Source: Arthrinium phaeospermum (Eukaryota; Ascomycota; Sordariomycetes; Amphisphaeriales; Apiosporaceae). From it: 64,000 nucleotides of DNA. Each line of letters starts with the position of its first letter. The first letter of the stretch is position 1. Shown piece by piece: positions 59,732 to 64,000 of this stretch. The stretch is taken from contig QYRS01000008.1 in the NCBI GenBank assembly GCA_006503535.1, positions 186,001 through 250,000 of the forward strand, read 5' to 3'. A model generated the notes under the pieces. That model searched no databases. It saw nothing but the letters and a program-made list of their open reading frames with translations, and was not told where the DNA came from. The position numbers and the translations under genes are program-made.

Positions 59732-62700
59732 CTTGAAGGAGTGCGACGAGGTTTTGTGGCTGATGGTGTGCGCAGGAAAGTTGGATGGAACAAGGTTGCT
59801 AGTGACTTCGCGGTAGCAGGGGGGGTTGCGAGATGTCGTCAGGTCGAGGGAGATGCGATAGAGATGGTTGATACCATGGGTGCGACTGCAAATGGAGGAC
59901 TGTCCAAATGATGCTTGACAGGCCGATGCAAACTTGCTCTGCACAGGTCGGTGGGGGAATAGGGCAGCAAGAAACCTCCAGCCGTCATGCAAATGTGATT
60001 AGATGTTTGGGTCGAGGCTTTGCTTGATGTTGGTATTTTTGTGTTCAAGGCACGTTCCGTCAAGCTTGCAAACGCGTTTGGCCAGTCCCTCCATTAAACC
60101 ACTAGAAAAACGCGCCGCGCAGTCCGACCAAGCATTCCGGCTTTATTTAGCTAACACCGTACTCCGGTACACACTCGCATCAAATCATCTTCTTCAATGA
60201 CTCCCACCATTCATGACAGAGTGATTGTCGTCACGTGCATACAACAACCTTTTAGCAACTGTGTATTCTTACTTCTGGGTTGCCCTGCCTCGTTGTGTGC
60301 ATCCATGCATCGCCTGTTTGTTGTATCTCAAGGTTTTTCGTCTTCTCTACTAGTTCGGCAGGTCGAAACATCGAAAGACATGCCGCCTAATATCAGTAAC
60401 ATACAGTCATTAGTTTCACTACCGTATTACCGGTACCGTGGTAGCTGCAAGAGTTTGTGGCTAGGAATGCCTACTTGGCCCCTATCATTCTGCAGTCTTC
60501 CAGTTATCCTGGGATAATTGGAACAATATCAACAATGGAACAGCTGCCGGTAATTAGAATTAACAGTGGCCATGGTGCCTCCAAGACGTATACTAGGACC
60601 AAGTAAGCATCTCAGAGTATGTTTTCATGTTCATAAAACCCGTGGAGTGTTGGTAGTATGTAATGTTAAGTTTGGTTAATTACCTCCTGAGTCCTTATAT
60701 CGCCTTATATTAGTCAGCAGCAGCTATTAGTAGCATCTCTCCTGGCGCTGCATCTTGATCGTGTATGTGCGTGCGGATCTTACTTGAGAGGATGATTCGT
60801 GATACTCCGTACAACATGTGGGAATTGGAATGGCTAATAGAAACCTTGGCTGCCACTTATACTCAACATCATCGTGGCATTGCAGCAGCATGAGGTAGTC
60901 TGCCAAGCGCGTACCTATACGTCTGACGGAACGCGCAGACGCGCTCAAACTCACAACTGCAATGCTGGGGATAAGGCAACAACATGGCCTAATGCACAAG
61001 AACTGGAGAGGCTAATGTAGAGAAGATGCAAGATCAGCGCTATCATCGTGTTTTTCAAAGAGGATCCATCTGGCAGGAACAGACAGTTTGTCGTTTCAGG
61101 ACCCCCATGCCAGTGTTTGAACGCATGCCGGCATGGGATCTGGATGAATTCTAGTCGCTCTTGTGACGTGTCCCCGGTGTCTCGCGTCTAACAACTCCCC
61201 ACAAGCACAGAGATGATTGATTACCTGCAACGCAACACGCAATCTCTCCCATGTACATACATACTCGTCGGGTCTGTCCACCAGGGAGTAATCTATTACT
61301 TAACACCAGTCGGCCTTCTCCCATGCAATCGTTTCGCTCTCCGGCTGGTCGGCATGGTCGGCATAGCCGGCATGTCCAGAATCAATATACGGCAAGCAAA
61401 CCCCGGTGTGCAAAGCGACAGTGATACTGATTATGAACTGGCCTTCGAATATATGTGGTACAATTTCTGGGAGCGTTTATATCCCAATTCGATACCAGGG
61501 TATGTACTGGTCATTTTGGAGGGGAATTAATTTGATTTTAGGGTATTAGGTACGAGGTAATGTTTCGTATTTTACAGCTGTAATGTTTAATATGGATGGA
61601 TGCCTGTGTTAAGGCTGGATTTACTTTTGCGATAAAGATGCCAACCAGAGCTGCGGATGTACGGAGATGTAGGATGCAGTACGCAGTTATACGCTTGTGC
61701 ACTTGGAGTTATGATGCTGCCAGGCACCAGGGTGTGTTCATGCAATGATGGGGGCATCGTAGAACCCGTCTTGGCAGGTTCCGTTTCGCCCATGAAGAAA
61801 GTTGTGAATCCATCAATACCTAACTCACTCAAACTCTGGTTTGGATGGCGCAAACAAAGTGGGCTAGAACTTGTCGACCCCAAATTGTTCGTGTTGGTGT
61901 AAGTTGGAGCCGAGAGTTCTTGAGGCTGAGCTGGCCTTAGAGGAACCTTGTAGGTGCATCAATAGTGTGCAACTCATGCATTCGGGATGGTAACTTGCAT
62001 TGGGGGGCCACGATTTGATGTGTGTCTTAACCTACTCTTTTGCTCTGGAGGGGCCCCCCAAGAATCCTGACCAAGGGGCGTCCCAAGCGGTGGCCTTGCA
62101 GAAGATGACCGTTGGCTTAGGTTTCTAGTGCAGCTGGCAGGCTGGGTTAGTGCCTGGGTGCTGAGTGTTTCTAGTACCAGAAGAGCATAGTAGCAAGTGC
62201 CCCCCCGGCAGGGGTGGATGGGCTGTAGGAGGCGTGGGAGGTCGCGCAATGGGGGCTTGACGGCACCTCGCAGGGCACGGGCAGAGAGAACCGCAGGGGC
62301 GGATCATCTGTTGGTCTCTGCCCCCTGGTCGGATGCCTCTGCACCCCCAATCGCATCCAGTAGCGCAGTGTCAGAGAAACGGGAAACTTCGAGGTCGAGC
62401 ACGTCTGACATCTGAAATCATCTTCACATCAGCCAACATAACCTCCATACCTACCTAGTACATGCACTAGAGCAATTGGGACTGCCTCACCCACCAACCA
62501 CGGAAACCCAATCCTTGCGACGAGTTACATCCAACAGCCAGAATCCAGACACATCGGCGTTCCTGTTTCCTGCTTCGATTTCGATCAAGACTGTTGTTGG
62601 CAATACAGAGAGTTGGTCCTTGTTGAACAACGGGCCCCTCGATCCTTCGTTTCTGTCTCTCGCTCTCTCCCTCCTTCCGACCCAGGCCAACGTTGCGACG

Positions 62701-62972
62701 ACGGCGATCACGACGACAGCCGTGGCGGTAACGACAACGGCAACGGCAACGACGATTCCCATCGCGCTCGATTCGACCTTTTGGTAGCATCTCTGTTTCT
62801 GTTTTTGGAAAGGGCGACAACTGCGACCCGATTGGCCTTCTACACTCGCTTCTCTCGTGATGCTCTTTGGATCAATCTGAACTACTAGTTGCGATTGCGT
62901 TCGCGCATTGCGCTGGCATTGCCTAGACCACTCGCTCGGTTCTTTATGCGGTGACGAGAGACATAGACCGCC
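59732..62972. other. 3.2-kb gene-free region
   Basis: Between the PHD gene (-) and the calcium-channel gene (+). The left part is the PHD gene's promoter. From 60.2 to 62 kb it is AT-richer, with short unconvincing frames such as 61213-61530. A run of GGCATGGTC/GGCATAGCC/GGCATGTCC near 61352-61378 is a decayed 9-bp repeat. From 62.45 kb it becomes C/T- and CGACG-rich, like a leader. No tRNA or 5S gene recognised. Confidence 0.5.
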
Positions 62973-64000
62973 ATGTCATCACAGCATCCGCAACAGCCTC
63001 CCCCGTCGCCCCAGTCGATACCGTTACGAAATCTGGCAAGGTCTCCGGGTGAGCAACAGCAAGATGTAGAAGGGCAAGGCGCGGGCGCGGGCGCGGCAGC
63101 AGAAACGGGCTCTCGGCCCGGTATTCAGAGAATATCTCCGCCCCCGATGCAGAGGAACGTCGACTTGCCTGGACTCACGACCTACTGGGGACAGCCACAG
63201 GGTGCGCAACAAGAGCCTGGTGCCTCCCACGCCGGGCATGTTGGTTCAACCCCAAGCTCTCCTATAGACCCTGCCGCTCTTCAGTTTGCCCTACCTCCGG
63301 AGATACATCCACCTCAGCCATCACCCGGACAGGCCTCGCCCAGTTCGCTAAATCCGTACGCCATGCAGACAACGTATTACGACGAGCCTTCGAGCGGCGA
63401 CTATTTCGACTCGGACAGGGCACCTTTGACATCTTCCGCGCAGCCGATATCTGGCGCACTTGGTACTCCACCAATCGAGTCCCAGCCGCGAAGCAGCTTC
63501 CAGACAGTGTCAAGCTTGGATGGTACTCAATCGCCCAAGCCTCGAGACACGAATATGCTGGGTTTCGATCTGGGTCCGGATTTTGAATCCAACAAGCACA
63601 AAAGTTTCGGCGACTCCCTTACACCAACGGATCATCGGCTTTCGCGGTCCCCGGGAGCGGCCTTGTCCCGTGCTGGGACAATTGTTAGGGCCATGTCCCA
63701 GCGTGTGGTCAATATCAGTGGCGAGGCAGAAACACTCGAACAGCAGCGGCAGCGACGGTCGCGTTCTAGATCTCCCAGCGCGAGATCTCCCAGCGCCGAT
63801 GGTCGCAGATCTCAGCTTCCGGGCGATTTTGGGGCCGACACATCATACCAGTCCCAGTTGCACCCATCATCGCCCCTCGAGAAAGCTGGAGACCGGTTTA
63901 CTTTTGCTCCCGAACCCCCAGTACTTCCCAGAAGGCCTATGCCAAATCCGCTTAAAGGCCGCTCACTCGGTATCTTTTCTCCGGAAAATCCCATTCGAAA
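62973..64000 (+). CDS. CCH1: Voltage-gated calcium channel Cch1, N-terminal part (cut by window edge)
   Basis: From the ATG at 62973 the frame is open to the end of the window, at least 342 residues. The visible part is the disordered cytoplasmic N-terminus: Pro/Gln/Ser-rich with an RS-type stretch (RQRRSRSRSPSARSPS) and TPTDHRLSRSPG. The final residues, NPLKGRSLGIFSPENPIR, match the conserved sequence I associate with fungal Cch1 just before the first membrane segment. Cch1 with Mid1 forms the high-affinity plasma-membrane calcium channel. The transmembrane domains are outside the window, so the assignment rests on this short motif and the disordered N-terminus. Confidence 0.68.
   Translation, partial: MSSQHPQQPPPSPQSIPLRNLARSPGEQQQDVEGQGAGAGAAAETGSRPGIQRISPPPMQRNVDLPGLTTYWGQPQGAQQEPGASHAGHVGSTPSSPIDPAALQFALPPEIHPPQPSPGQASPSSLNPYAMQTTYYDEPSSGDYFDSDRAPLTSSAQPISGALGTPPIESQPRSSFQTVSSLDGTQSPKPRDTNMLGFDLGPDFESNKHKSFGDSLTPTDHRLSRSPGAALSRAGTIVRAMSQRVVNISGEAETLEQQRQRRSRSRSPSARSPSADGRRSQLPGDFGADTSYQSQLHPSSPLEKAGDRFTFAPEPPVLPRRPMPNPLKGRSLGIFSPENPIR

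Overview
The window comes from a filamentous ascomycete, most likely a Sordariomycete. Genes are spaced 0.5-5 kb apart on both strands. Many are split by 50-130 nt introns with GTAAGT-type donors, CTAAC/CTGAC branch sites and YAG acceptors. The gene set is typical of Pezizomycotina: Zn2Cys6 regulators, F-box proteins, an HMG-box regulator and a Cch1-type calcium channel. I cannot name the species. No secondary-metabolite cluster, transposon, CRISPR array, rRNA or convincing tRNA gene is visible. All coordinates and splice junctions were read by eye.

Layout. 0-6 kb: an atypical Zn2Cys6 regulator (+), an RTG2/Ppx-GppA-like protein (-) and a membrane-anchored O-fucosyltransferase-like protein (-). 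6-9.5 kb: gene-poor, with microsatellites. 9.5-14 kb: a conserved Ser/Pro-rich protein (+) and a BTB/POZ protein (-). 15.8-24.3 kb: an old yellow enzyme (+), a 53-residue cysteine-rich protein (-), pyroglutamyl peptidase I (-), an MBD4-like HhH-GPD DNA glycosylase (-) and cytochrome c1 (-). 25-31.7 kb: an F-box protein (+), DAHP synthase (-), a FAR-17a/AIG1-like membrane protein (-) and a WD40-cyclophilin of the PPWD1 type (+). 32.3-42.4 kb: a nine-exon Zn2Cys6/Fungal_trans_2 regulator (+), then 5.1 kb without a gene, then a MAT-type HMG-box regulator (+). 43-54 kb: Sec20 (-), mitochondrial ribosomal protein mL53/MRPL44 (+), GINS subunit Sld5 (+), protein phosphatase methylesterase Ppe1 (-), a DraRnl-type RNA ligase (+), an F-box protein (-) and tRNA-dihydrouridine synthase Dus2 (-). 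54.8-64 kb: inorganic pyrophosphatase (+) with a possible mitochondrial leader, a DDT/PHD chromatin protein (-), a 3.2-kb gap, and the 5' end of a probable CCH1 calcium channel gene (+) cut by the window edge.

The genes are mostly unlinked housekeeping and regulatory functions, not one pathway. Shared themes are mitochondria (cytochrome c1, mL53, Rtg2, a possible mitochondrial pyrophosphatase), RNA processing (RNA ligase, Dus2, the spliceosomal-type cyclophilin), genome maintenance (glycosylase, Sld5) and transcriptional control. I did not find an obviously new multi-gene system. The strongest leads are a bacterial-type RNA ligase in a fungal chromosome, a 147-codon in-frame leader on the pyrophosphatase, a 6-nt micro-exon in the Zn2Cys6 gene at 32.3 kb, and a tiny spliced cysteine-rich gene.
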